A stretch of 5,892 nucleotides of DNA from Thiohalobacter sp. (GTDB lineage Bacteria > Pseudomonadota > Gammaproteobacteria > DSM-19610), in contig JALVCM010000018.1 in assembly GCA_027010005.1 (NCBI GenBank), positions 1 through 5,892 on the forward strand, in the 5' to 3' direction. Below are positions 1 through 5,892 of the stretch, one piece after another. Each line of letters begins with the position of its first letter. Position 1 is the first letter of the stretch. Below the pieces are notes generated by a model, which saw only the letters and a program-made list of their open reading frames with translations, made no database searches and was not told the origin of the DNA. A program made the translations under genes and the position numbers.

Positions 1-1623
1 TGCAATAATCTGGGAACCGATGGCGGCCTGAATAGCAACATCGAACATCTGCCGTGGAATAATTTCCTTCATGCGTTCGGCCAGGTCACGGCCGCGCGTA
101 TTGGCAAACTCGCGGTGTACGATCACTGACAGGGCATCGACGCGTTCACCATTAATCAGTATGTCCAGCTTGACCAGTGAGGCGGCCTGGAAGCGTTCGA
201 AAGTGTAGTCAAAGGAGGCGTAACCCCGGCTGACCGATTTAAGCCGGTCAAAGAAATCCAGTACCACTTCACTGAGCGGCAATTCATAGTTCAGTGACAC
301 CTGGCTGCCGAGATACTGCATGTTGCGCTGTACGCCGCGTTTTTCCACGCACAGGCCGATCACTGCCCCAAGGTAGTCCTGTGGCACAAGAATATTGGCC
401 AGGATAATCGGTTCACGGATTTCCTCGACCTGGTTGGCAGGCGGCAGGCTGGCCGGGTTGTCGATTTCCAGCACCTCACCCTTTGTATCCAGCACCTGGT
501 AGATAACTGTGGGTGCCGTGGTAATCAGGTCGATGTCGTATTCACGCTCCAGCCGCTCCTGGACGATCTCCATGTGCAGCATGCCCAGGAAACCGCAACG
601 GAAACCAAACCCCAGTGCAGTCGAAGTCTCCGGTTCAAAATGCAGCGATGCATCATTCAGCCGCAACTTATGCAGCGCCTCGCGCAGGTCTTCGTAGTCA
701 TCGGACACTACCGGGTAGAGACCGGCAAATACCCGTGGCTGGACTTTCTGGAAGCCGGGCAACACCTCGTCTGCCGGCCGGTCGGCCAGGGTAATGGTGT
801 CACCGACCGGTGCGCCGTCGATTTCCTTGATGCCGGCAATGACGTAGCCCACATCCCCCGCCGTCAACAGTTCCCTGTCCTGGCGATGCGGGGTAAACAC
901 GCCCACTTTCTCGGCAATATGGTCACGCCCGGTCGACATAATACGAATCTTCTTGCGCCGCGGCAGTGTACCCTGCATGACCCGCACCAGTGATATCACG
1001 CCGACATAACTGTCGAACCAGGAATCGATAATGAGCGCCTGTAACGGGGCATCGGCGTCACCTTCCGGTGGCGGGATACGTTCGATCAGCTGTTCCAGCA
1101 ATTCATCGATACCGAGGCCGGTCTTGGCACTGACTTCAATGGCATCCGTGGCATCGATACCGATGATGTCCTCGATTTCCTGTTTGACACGGTCCGGCTC
1201 GGCCGAGGGGAGATCGATCTTGTTGAGCACGGGCACCACTTCCAGTCCCTGCTCGATGGCGGTGTAACAGTTCGCCACACTCTGTGCCTCTACCCCCTGC
1301 GCAGCATCGACAACCAGCAGTGCACCTTCACAGGCAGCCAGTGAACGTGATACCTCGTAGGAAAAGTCCACGTGCCCCGGGGTGTCGATAAAATTCAGTA
1401 CGTACTCTTCACCATTTTTCGCAATGTAAGGCAGGGACACACTCTGCGCCTTGATGGTAATACCCCGCTCGCGTTCGAGATCCATGGAGTCCAGCACCTG
1501 GGCCTCCATCTCGCGCTCGCTCAAACCGCCACAGCGCTGGATAAACCGGTCCGCCAGCGTGGATTTGCCGTGGTCGATATGCGCAATGATGGAAAAATTC
1601 CGGATGTGGGACAGGTCAGTCAT
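1..1623 (-). CDS. lepA: Elongation factor 4 (LepA), 3' end outside window
   Basis: Ribosome-associated translational GTPase that acts on elongating ribosomes in the cytoplasm (known for the family). I translated 541 uninterrupted codons from 1623 to the window edge. The protein begins [10 protein letters not shown]. The GTPase motifs are all present: P-loop AHIDHGKST at residues 14-22, switch I RGITIKA near 53-59, DTPGH at 80-84 with the catalytic His84, and NKID at 134-137. EF-G-like domains II and III follow, and the LepA-type domain with [20 protein letters not shown] lies near 342-361. The family is about 600 residues, so roughly 57 C-terminal residues (the LepA-specific tail) are missing only because the window ends. 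Two in-frame ATGs lie at 1629 and 1623. The second is preferred because CAGGG (1630-1634) sits 6 nt upstream of it and directly abuts the first. Separated from the upstream thiol-protein gene by 128 nt. No frameshift or missing motif. Confidence 0.98.
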   Translation of the reverse strand, partial: MTDLSHIRNFSIIAHIDHGKSTLADRFIQRCGGLSEREMEAQVLDSMDLERERGITIKAQSVSLPYIAKNGEEYVLNFIDTPGHVDFSYEVSRSLAACEGALLVVDAAQGVEAQSVANCYTAIEQGLEVVPVLNKIDLPSAEPDRVKQEIEDIIGIDATDAIEVSAKTGLGIDELLEQLIERIPPPEGDADAPLQALIIDSWFDSYVGVISLVRVMQGTLPRRKKIRIMSTGRDHIAEKVGVFTPHRQDRELLTAGDVGYVIAGIKEIDGAPVGDTITLADRPADEVLPGFQKVQPRVFAGLYPVVSDDYEDLREALHKLRLNDASLHFEPETSTALGFGFRCGFLGMLHMEIVQERLEREYDIDLITTAPTVIYQVLDTKGEVLEIDNPASLPPANQVEEIREPIILANILVPQDYLGAVIGLCVEKRGVQRNMQYLGSQVSLNYELPLSEVVLDFFDRLKSVSRGYASFDYTFERFQAASLVKLDILINGERVDALSVIVHREFANTRGRDLAERMKEIIPRQMFDVAIQAAIGSQIIA

Positions 1624-1629
1624 TTTCAT

Positions 1630-1634
1630 CCCTG
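1630..1634 (-). promoter_or_regulatory. Ribosome binding site that decides the lepA start
   Basis: On the minus strand CAGGG lies 6 nt before the ATG at 1623. It touches the alternative in-frame ATG at 1629 with no spacer. Spacing therefore favours the 1623 start, which also gives the usual N-terminus for non-enteric gammaproteobacterial LepA. Confidence 0.6.
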
Positions 1635-1664
1635 TCAGCGGGTTTTGTTGGCACGTTTAACTAC

Positions 1665-1680
1665 CTGATTTATAAACCAG
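1665..1680. repeat. AT-rich imperfect palindrome before lepA
   Basis: CTGATTTA followed directly by TAAACCAG forms a 16-bp dyad with one mismatched pair. It lies immediately downstream, in the sense of transcription, of the GC-rich hairpin. It could be an operator half-site pair or a second RNA hairpin. It matches no regulator consensus I recognise. Confidence 0.3.
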
Positions 1681-1681
1681 A

Positions 1682-1702
1682 ATGGCGCCAATACGGCGCC
1701 AT
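1682..1702 (-). terminator. GC-rich hairpin, possible weak terminator or attenuator
   Basis: Perfect 8-bp stem ATGGCGCC / GGCGCCAT around a 5-nt loop (GTATT in the transcribed sense). It is 49 nt downstream of the thiol-protein stop codon and 59 nt upstream of lepA. The following sense bases are TCTGGTTTATAAATC, which are T/A-rich but not a clean U tract, so efficient intrinsic termination is doubtful. Partial termination, RNA 3'-end protection or a processing site are equally possible. Confidence 0.4.
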
Positions 1703-1751
1703 CCGGGAAACTCTGCACAGTGAATCACTCTCGAGGCCGACAGTATACACG

Positions 1752-2021
1752 CTATTGCCGGGACACCCCACCACGAGCCGCGTCCACAAAGGCTTCCAGT
1801 GCCGGCAGGTCAAGGTGGTAGTGGCAGATCTCCTGTTCCCCGCCCTGCAGCACCGGCACCCACTCGTCATAGCGCTGGCGCAGCCCTGCATCACGATCGA
1901 TATCGACCGTGTGGAGTTCAAACACCAGACGTGATTGCAGGCCCCGCAGGGCCTGCAACATGGTTTCACACAAATGACAGCCTTCGCGGTAGTACAGCGT
2001 CAGCGTCGGTTTTTCCGACAC
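1752..2021 (-). CDS. Glutaredoxin-family thiol protein (DUF836-like)
   Basis: Small 89-residue cytoplasmic protein (no signal peptide) with the compact thioredoxin fold of the glutaredoxin-like DUF836 family. Visible features are the beta-strand LTLYY (residues 7-11), the redox motif C15-H-L-C18 at the start of helix 1, the strand FELHTVDID (34-42), and the VP pair (V55-P56) expected at the cis-proline loop facing the active site. A further Cys66 lies in the C-terminal half. The start is GTG at 2021. No ATG is available before the CxxC motif, and the GTG lies 5 nt after the mucD stop codon, so translation is probably coupled to mucD. The ribosome binding site is poor (CAGG almost touching the start codon). 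The family occurs between mucD and lepA in several gammaproteobacteria, but its substrate is unknown. Function beyond dithiol/disulfide chemistry is not supported. Confidence 0.9.
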   Translation of the reverse strand: MSEKPTLTLYYREGCHLCETMLQALRGLQSRLVFELHTVDIDRDAGLRQRYDEWVPVLQGGEQEICHYHLDLPALEAFVDAARGGVSRQ

Positions 2022-2026
2022 GCCTG

Positions 2027-3454
2027 TCAGTCGTCCTTCGGCACCCTGAGGGCGAGGAAAATCGGCCCACCGCGCCGCTGGACCAGTACCGGGACTGACT
2101 TGCCGGCAGGCAGCTTCCTGATCATCTTCTCGAACTGTTCAACGTCCTTGATCATGGTGCCATTGATGCGCACGATGACATCGCCCTGACGGATGCCGGC
2201 ATCGGCTGCCGGACCTTCACCAATGCTGTCGACCAGTACACCACCTTCCAGATCCAGTTCCTTGCGCTGGTCGGTGGTCAGGTCAGCGACCTTGACGCCA
2301 AGGCGGTTGTCACTGGCCACCTTGCTCTCGGCTGCCTTGGCGATCTTCTTGTCCTTGTCAGGCAATTCACCCAGCTTGATCCACAATGTCTGGGTGCGCT
2401 TGTTGCGCATGATCTTGATGGGCACACGTTTGCCGACCGGCGTACTGCCGACCACAGGTGGCAGACTCGATGACCGGTCAATGTCCTTGCCGTTGAAGGC
2501 CAGTACCACGTCACCGACCTGGAGACCTGCCTCCTGTGCCGGGCTGTCCGGCATCACCTTGGCAATCAGCGCACCCTGCGGCTTGCTCATGCCAAACGAC
2601 TCGGCCAGGTCCAGCGTGACATCCTGTATCAGGACACCCAGCCAGCCACGACTGACCTTGCCGTTGGTCTTGAGCTGGCTGGCAACATCCATGGCGACTT
2701 CGATCGGAATAGAGAACGACAGCCCCATGTAGCCGCCGGTGCGACTGTATATCTGCGAGTTAACGCCAACCACCTCACCATCGAGGTTGAACAGCGGACC
2801 ACCCGAATTACCCGGGTTGATTGCGACATCGGTCTGGATAAACGGGACGTAATTCTCGCGCGGCAAGGCGCGCCCGAGGGCGCTGACAATACCGGCCGTC
2901 GCGGAATAATCAAAACCGAACGGAGAGCCGATGGCTAACACCCACTCACCGACTTTCAGGTCTTCCGACTTGCCAATTTTTGCGACCGGAAGGTTGTCTG
3001 CATCGATCTTCAACAGGGCGACATCACTGCGGTCGTCGGTTCCGACCACCTCGGCCTTGAGTTCACGGCGGTCCGCCAGTCTGACAATGACTTCGTCGGC
3101 GTCCTTGACTACGTGGTTATTGGTCAGCACATAACCATCTTTTGAAATAATAAAACCGGAGCCAAGTGACTTGGCTTCCCGCGGCGGTTGAGGTGCGCCA
3201 CCGCCACCTTGCTCGCCAAAGAAATGCTTGAACAGGTCATTAAACGGGGAATCTTCCGGCAGGTTGGGTATCTCGATACCTTCCGGCAACTGCATGCCAC
3301 CCGACTTCACTTTCTGCGTGGTACTGATATTGACCACGGCCTTGCTGGCATTTTCGACCAGATCAGTAAAGTCCGGTAGTTTGCCTGCCTGCAGGCTGCC
3401 GGCAAATGCCAGCACCAGAACAAAAACCGATCCTGCTTTCTTCAACAAAGACAT
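2027..3454 (-). CDS. mucD: Periplasmic serine endoprotease MucD (DegP/DegQ family)
   Basis: HtrA-type protease that degrades or refolds damaged envelope proteins. In Pseudomonas, MucD restrains AlgU activation (family knowledge). The 475-residue length matches MucD. Residues 1-23 form a signal peptide with a KK-containing n-region, a hydrophobic core and SLQA before the cleavage site. The trypsin-like domain covers about 30-255, with catalytic His114 (TNNHVV), Asp144 (RSDVALLK) and Ser217 (GNSGGP) all present. A Gly/Pro-rich stretch at 81-95 corresponds to the flexible LA-loop region. PDZ1 spans about 262-360, a charged linker runs to about 384, and PDZ2 covers 385-470. The start at 3454 follows AGGAG by 5 nt and gives the signal peptide directly. 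The frame is open further upstream to 3661, but that part overlaps rseC and looks non-coding. It lies 13 nt after rseC and 5 nt before the thiol-protein gene. DegQ is an equally fair family label. Confidence 0.97.
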   Translation of the reverse strand: MSLLKKAGSVFVLVLAFAGSLQAGKLPDFTDLVENASKAVVNISTTQKVKSGGMQLPEGIEIPNLPEDSPFNDLFKHFFGEQGGGGAPQPPREAKSLGSGFIISKDGYVLTNNHVVKDADEVIVRLADRRELKAEVVGTDDRSDVALLKIDADNLPVAKIGKSEDLKVGEWVLAIGSPFGFDYSATAGIVSALGRALPRENYVPFIQTDVAINPGNSGGPLFNLDGEVVGVNSQIYSRTGGYMGLSFSIPIEVAMDVASQLKTNGKVSRGWLGVLIQDVTLDLAESFGMSKPQGALIAKVMPDSPAQEAGLQVGDVVLAFNGKDIDRSSSLPPVVGSTPVGKRVPIKIMRNKRTQTLWIKLGELPDKDKKIAKAAESKVASDNRLGVKVADLTTDQRKELDLEGGVLVDSIGEGPAADAGIRQGDVIVRINGTMIKDVEQFEKMIRKLPAGKSVPVLVQRRGGPIFLALRVPKDD

Positions 3455-3459
3455 AGTTA

Positions 3460-3464
3460 CTCCT
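3460..3464 (-). promoter_or_regulatory. Strong ribosome binding site of mucD
   Basis: AGGAG on the minus strand, 5 nt before the ATG at 3454. It is the strongest Shine-Dalgarno match of the genes here and lies in the 13-nt gap after the rseC stop. It fixes the mucD start at 3454 over upstream in-frame candidates. Confidence 0.8.
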
Positions 3465-3467
3465 GAA

Positions 3468-3947
3468 TCACTGTGTCGTAATTTTAAATTCCGGTTGTCC
3501 GGACAACTTGCGCAGCACGACCGGCTGGTAGTCTGCATCATCGCGAATATGACGGGTGAAGCGTCGCAACCAGAACAGCCCGGCGACAAAACCCGAAATA
3601 CCCAGCACAAGGCTCCCCGCTTCGGCACTTTGCCACAGAAAGCGCTGCGCACCCAACTCACCGAGCAGGGCGCCCGCCAGAAGCAGCACGATCGGCACGG
3701 CGTAGACAGCCAGCGAGCCTTTTACGAGGGCCCGCTCACGAATGCCGATAATCACGTTGTCCCCGGCTTTCAGCGGCATGCTGGCCAGAACCCTGACAAG
3801 ACTGCGCCGGTTACCCAGTACACGGGAAATTGCCGCGGTTCCGCAAGCCTTGCTGGCCGAACAGGAACCGCAGGTGGAACGGCGCTGCGTCTCCACCCAG
3901 ACGGAGTCATGATCCACTTCAACGACGCGGGCTGTTTCTTCCAGCAT
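3468..3947 (-). CDS. rseC: RseC/MucC-family inner-membrane protein
   Basis: The 159-residue protein is the same length as E. coli RseC. The family is tied to sigma-E regulation and to the SoxR-reducing system (family knowledge), but its biochemistry is poorly defined. The N-terminal cytoplasmic domain carries a cysteine cluster C26-G-S-C29-x5-C35, the spacing seen in RseC and suggestive of metal, iron-sulfur or redox chemistry. A small beta-rich part follows, with GDNVIIGI at 62-69. Two membrane helices lie at about 78-98 (AVYAVPIVLLLAGALLGEL) and 109-127, with a basic LRRFTRH segment after the second, placing the C-terminus in the cytoplasm. The conserved QPVVL is at 141-145. ATG at 3947, 6 nt after the rseB stop. 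No good ribosome binding site is visible, so translational coupling to rseB is likely. A fourth member of the stress-sigma operon. Confidence 0.95.
   Translation of the reverse strand: MLEETARVVEVDHDSVWVETQRRSTCGSCSASKACGTAAISRVLGNRRSLVRVLASMPLKAGDNVIIGIRERALVKGSLAVYAVPIVLLLAGALLGELGAQRFLWQSAEAGSLVLGISGFVAGLFWLRRFTRHIRDDADYQPVVLRKLSGQPEFKITTQ
3494..3507. repeat. 14-bp perfect palindrome at the 3' end of rseC
   Basis: GTTGTCC followed directly by GGACAAC is a perfect dyad inside the last codons of rseC, 40 nt upstream of the mucD start. An AT-rich 5+1+5 dyad (AATTT-T-AAATT, 3480-3490) follows it in the transcribed direction. It could form a small RNA hairpin or be an operator. A perfect 14-mer palindrome in a window of this size is not very improbable by chance, so functional weight is low. 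Confidence 0.3.
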
Positions 3948-3953
3948 GGCAGG

Positions 3954-4931
3954 TCAGCGGATTTGCACCGAATTACCAATCAGCTCGACGGTTTTCATCG
4001 GCACCTCTCCAACCACTGTGACGTAGTGTCCCTCGACCATCGTGCCATAGGCATTGAGCGCACCACGATGTGTCACCCCCTGGTAACTGTCGTGGTCACG
4101 AGGCGCTTTTTCAATATAGACCGAAACACTGGCAAGGCCATCACTGTACACCCAGTGCTCAACACCTGGATCATGGGCGGACAACTGATGCCAGTTATGG
4201 TCTGTCAACACAAAACCCTCCGGCACCCGGATAACTTCCCAGCGCATATTATCCCCGTCACTGCCGGGTTCGTCCTGCGAGACTTCAGGCTCGAACTTCC
4301 AGGTGTAATCTGCGCCATTGAGATCGGGCAGAAGTTCTTTCTTGCTGATATGTTTCGGAAAACTCACCGAAGTAAACATCATCTGCTCAACGGTCTCACC
4401 TCGCAGATCGGTGAGTTCGGATCTGAGCATCATATAGGTATCAGCATGTACACAAAAGCGCCTGCCGTAACGGAAGGTATCACGAGGCCTGACATCGATC
4501 ACGCGGCACGCCAGACCGGCAACACGGTCCTCGTCCCCGAGGTTGAAGCTGTAGAGCTGTTCGAGTCCCTCGAGACTTTTCGGGAAACTGGCAGGAAAAG
4601 GGGATCGCGGCCGACTGCGGTTTACGTGGACCGACTCGCTGTCACCCAGAATACAGGTCACCACCTGGTTATCCCGCAGAATTTCACGCTTGGCACCGGT
4701 CAGTGACATCAGGCGCTCACGCTCATCACCGCCGTCCGACGAATGAACGATCTGCATGGCATCCAGCTGCCCCTGGTGCTGGTAAACAAACGTCCCCGAG
4801 TAATTCAGGGTACGCGCCGCCATGGACATGCGCTCAAGCAAGGCACGCGCATCTGAATCAGCCCTTGCCGTTGTGATGCCGGCAAGGGCTGTAAACAGGA
4901 CTGTCAGATAAACGACAGGTCTTCGCTTCAT
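3954..4931 (-). CDS. rseB: Periplasmic sigma-E regulator RseB/MucB
   Basis: Periplasmic protein that binds the periplasmic domain of RseA/MucA and shields it from site-1 proteolysis. Lipid or LPS signals release it (family knowledge). The 325-residue sequence has a signal peptide at 1-24 (KRR n-region, hydrophobic core, ARA cleavage box). The large LolA-like domain covers about 25-205 with the family hallmark YSGTFVYQ at 44-51. An acidic linker (about 215-228) follows, then the small C-terminal domain, ending in the conserved YVTVVGEVP (303-311). Cysteines sit at 93, 142 and 160; 142 and 160 could pair in the oxidising periplasm (inference). ATG at 4931 overlaps the rseA stop by one base (TGATG). 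A GTG at 4934 would add one residue but is less likely. No clear ribosome binding site, consistent with coupled translation with rseA. Confidence 0.97.
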   Translation of the reverse strand: MKRRPVVYLTVLFTALAGITTARADSDARALLERMSMAARTLNYSGTFVYQHQGQLDAMQIVHSSDGGDERERLMSLTGAKREILRDNQVVTCILGDSESVHVNRSRPRSPFPASFPKSLEGLEQLYSFNLGDEDRVAGLACRVIDVRPRDTFRYGRRFCVHADTYMMLRSELTDLRGETVEQMMFTSVSFPKHISKKELLPDLNGADYTWKFEPEVSQDEPGSDGDNMRWEVIRVPEGFVLTDHNWHQLSAHDPGVEHWVYSDGLASVSVYIEKAPRDHDSYQGVTHRGALNAYGTMVEGHYVTVVGEVPMKTVELIGNSVQIR

Positions 4932-5470
4932 CACGGGTGGGTGTCAGATACGACGCGCGCATAGGGCATGACACCCTGAAAACCGCGACTGGCTGCATAC
5001 TCGCTATGGTTGACCAGGTAACCTGACAGGCGTTTCTCAACCTGGGGTTCAATTCGATCCCAGCGCAGCTCGGGGCTATCGCTGGCCAGTGCCGTGCCTG
5101 GTGATGTCGTTTCATTTGCCGCCACCACAGGGGCACCGGCATCATCATTACGTACCGTTGTCACTGCCAGTACGGCAACCAGCGCAACCGAAGCCGCGAC
5201 GGCAAGACCGGCAAGCGGCTTCCACCAATGGTCCTTGTGTGGCACTTTCATCGGTGCATCATCAGCCATCGCCTGTTGTACCCGTTTCGCGATACCCAGC
5301 CCGGCTGACGTACCCGTACCACGCATCATTTCACCAATTAACTGGTAACGGCCCAGACATTCACGCAACGCGCTGTCGCGCTGCATCCGGCCCAGTAACA
5401 GGGGACGTTCCAGCTCGTTCAGCTCGTCATCGGCCAGGGCTGACAGTTGCTCACGGATTTCGTCGTTCAT
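4931..5470 (-). CDS. rseA: Anti-sigma-E factor RseA/MucA
   Basis: Single-pass inner-membrane protein that sequesters the stress sigma factor. Envelope stress triggers stepwise proteolysis (DegS/AlgW, then RseP/MucP, then ClpXP), freeing sigma (family knowledge). The protein is 179 residues. The cytoplasmic RseA_N domain covers 1-75, with the typical NDEIREQLSALADDELNE start. One membrane helix lies at about 85-106 (AGLAVAASVALVAVLAV within it), preceded by K/H/W residues at the cytoplasmic face. A flexible Ala/Thr/Ser-rich periplasmic stretch (110-132) follows. The conserved RseB-contact region is YLVNHSEYAASRGFQG at 151-166, then VMPYARVVS at 167-175. ATG at 5470 overlaps the sigma-factor stop by 4 nt (ATGA), and AGGTGA (5477-5482) is 6 nt upstream. 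Overlap and order indicate that sigma factor and inhibitor are co-translated. No truncation of the kind found in mucoid mucA mutants is seen. Confidence 0.97.
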   Translation of the reverse strand: MNDEIREQLSALADDELNELERPLLLGRMQRDSALRECLGRYQLIGEMMRGTGTSAGLGIAKRVQQAMADDAPMKVPHKDHWWKPLAGLAVAASVALVAVLAVTTVRNDDAGAPVVAANETTSPGTALASDSPELRWDRIEPQVEKRLSGYLVNHSEYAASRGFQGVMPYARVVSDTHP

Positions 5471-5892
5471 CGTTCTTCACCTGTTTCGGTTTCACTCAGC
5501 AGGGGACGGATACGGGTATCGATGGCATCCCGCGCCCTGAAAATTCTTGATCGTACTGTACCAATCGGGCAGTCCATCGCCGAGGCTATTTCTTCGTAAC
5601 TCAGACCGTCCAGTTCCCGCAGCACGATCGCGGTACGCAACTCTTCCGGCAAGTCATCGATAGCTGCCTGGATGGTACTGGCCAGCTCACTCTGCAATGC
5701 CATGCGTTCCGGTGTAGCGTATTCCTTAAGACCGGTACCTGACTCGAATTGTTCCGCATCCTGGGCGTCAATATCGTCATTCGGCGGCCGGCGATTGGAC
5801 GCCACCAGGTGGTTCTTCGCCGTGTTGATCGCGATGCGGTACAGCCAGGTATAAAAGGCGCTGTCACCGCGGAAATTCGGCAACGCCCGGTA
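5467..5892 (-). CDS. rpoE: Extracytoplasmic stress sigma factor RpoE/AlgU, 5' part outside window
   Basis: ECF sigma factor that directs RNA polymerase to envelope-stress promoters. Only the last 141 residues lie in the window. By comparison with E. coli RpoE and P. aeruginosa AlgU, about 57 N-terminal residues are missing beyond the right edge. The fragment opens YRALPNFRGDSAFYTWLYRI, part of region 2 that recognises the -10 element (fragment residues 1-30), and continues AINTAKNHLV. A variable acidic linker follows (about 37-60). Region 4 begins near LPEELRTAIVLRELDGLSYEE (81-101), and its helix-turn-helix runs through MDCPIGTVRSRIFRARDAI (106-124). The C-terminus carries an acidic tail, SETETGEER, about 7-9 residues beyond the usual family end. 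The stop overlaps rseA by 4 nt. The operon promoter, normally autoregulated upstream of this gene, is outside the window. Confidence 0.97.
   Translation of the reverse strand, partial: YRALPNFRGDSAFYTWLYRIAINTAKNHLVASNRRPPNDDIDAQDAEQFESGTGLKEYATPERMALQSELASTIQAAIDDLPEELRTAIVLRELDGLSYEEIASAMDCPIGTVRSRIFRARDAIDTRIRPLLSETETGEER
5477..5482 (-). promoter_or_regulatory. Ribosome binding site of rseA inside rpoE
   Basis: AGGTGA on the minus strand, 6 nt upstream of the rseA ATG and inside the last codons of the sigma-factor gene. It supports the overlapping ATGA start. Confidence 0.65.

Larger units (their letters stand above)
1624..1751. other. 128-nt intergenic spacer upstream of lepA
   Basis: The only substantial gap between genes in the window, lying between the stop of the glutaredoxin-like gene and the lepA start. 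It holds a GC-rich hairpin (1682-1702), an AT-rich imperfect dyad (1665-1680) and a short 5+1+5 dyad AGTGA-A-TCACT (1719-1729). I see no tRNA, no small ORF of note and no convincing sigma-70 promoter. A TATACT hexamer (minus strand, 1742-1747) has no partner resembling TTGACA at a 16-18 bp distance. The spacer probably carries a lepA promoter and/or an attenuator, but that is inference from its length and position. Confidence 0.6.

Noticed and set aside
574..993. Plus-strand open frame antisense to lepA
   Set aside because: The lepA reading frame is continuous here with high-identity family motifs; the plus-strand product shows no domain or start signal.
1742..1747. TATACT as a -10 box for a lepA promoter
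   Set aside because: At 16-18 bp upstream the bases are G-rich (such as TGGGGT) with no resemblance to TTGACA, and the extended -10 TG is out of register. It stays only a weak possibility.
1670..2189. Several overlapping open frames on both strands around the thiol-protein gene
   Set aside because: They overlap the CxxC protein and mucD in other frames, lack domains and start signals, and are expected shadows of GC-rich coding DNA.
3460..3495. GGAATTT upstream of mucD as a sigma-E -35 element
   Set aside because: No TCTGA/TCAAA-like -10 lies at 16-17 bp, and transcription would start inside or after the ribosome binding site, leaving almost no leader.
3455..3661. Upstream in-frame extension of mucD through the 3' part of rseC
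   Set aside because: The extended N-terminus (Cys- and Ser-rich) looks like out-of-frame rseC, would bury the signal peptide, and lacks a ribosome binding site, whereas AGGAG and a signal peptide fit the start at 3454.
3228..4706. Long plus-strand open frame (about 490 codons) antisense to rseB, rseC and the 5' part of mucD
   Set aside because: Over rseB and rseC it runs in the mirror frame of their codons, so it stays open simply because those genes avoid TTA, CTA and TCA codons there. It ends at a TCA serine codon of rseB. Its start is TTG, its product has no recognisable domain, and the minus-strand genes are unmistakable.
1..5892. Mobile element, CRISPR, tRNA/rRNA or defence system
   Set aside because: No transposase or integrase reading frame, no direct-repeat array, no cloverleaf, and no compositional break. 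Coding fills nearly the whole window with conserved chromosomal genes.

Overview
The window holds one co-directional gene block, entirely on the minus strand, and both ends cut through a gene. In transcription order (right to left) it reads: rpoE/algU (3' part), rseA/mucA, rseB/mucB, rseC/mucC, mucD (DegP/DegQ-type periplasmic protease), a small glutaredoxin-like thiol protein, and lepA (5' part, about 90% of the gene). This order is typical of gammaproteobacteria. The wording of the proteins (sigma factor core with YRALxNFRGDSAFYTWLYRIAINTAKNHLV, a MucD with two PDZ domains, LepA starting [10 protein letters not shown]) resembles Pseudomonas and purple-sulfur or sulfur-oxidiser-type gammaproteobacteria more than enterics. 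Base composition is moderately GC-rich. I cannot name a genus from the sequence alone.

Right part (about 3468 to 5892): the extracytoplasmic stress sigma factor and its regulators. rpoE and rseA overlap by 4 nt (ATGA). rseA and rseB overlap by 1 nt (TGATG). rseB and rseC are 6 nt apart. Such packing suggests a single mRNA with translational coupling. RseA is a single-pass inner-membrane anti-sigma factor, RseB is its periplasmic partner, and RseC is a two-helix membrane protein with an N-terminal cysteine cluster.

Middle part (1752 to 3454): mucD follows rseC after 13 nt with a strong ribosome binding site. A GTG-started glutaredoxin-family gene follows mucD after 5 nt. MucD is the protease arm of the same envelope quality-control response. 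The glutaredoxin-like protein has a CxxC motif, but its substrate is unknown.

Left part (1 to 1751): a 128-nt spacer holds a perfect 8-bp GC-rich hairpin and a second dyad, and then lepA (elongation factor 4) runs off the left edge. This spacer is the only sizeable non-coding stretch and probably marks a change in transcription between the stress operon and lepA.

Overall this is a well-known housekeeping and stress locus with all recognisable catalytic residues intact and no mobile element, CRISPR array or RNA gene. I found no evidence of a new system. The mild points of interest are the thiol protein beside the cysteine-bearing RseC, the spacer hairpin, a 14-bp palindrome at the 3' end of rseC, and a short acidic tail on the sigma factor.
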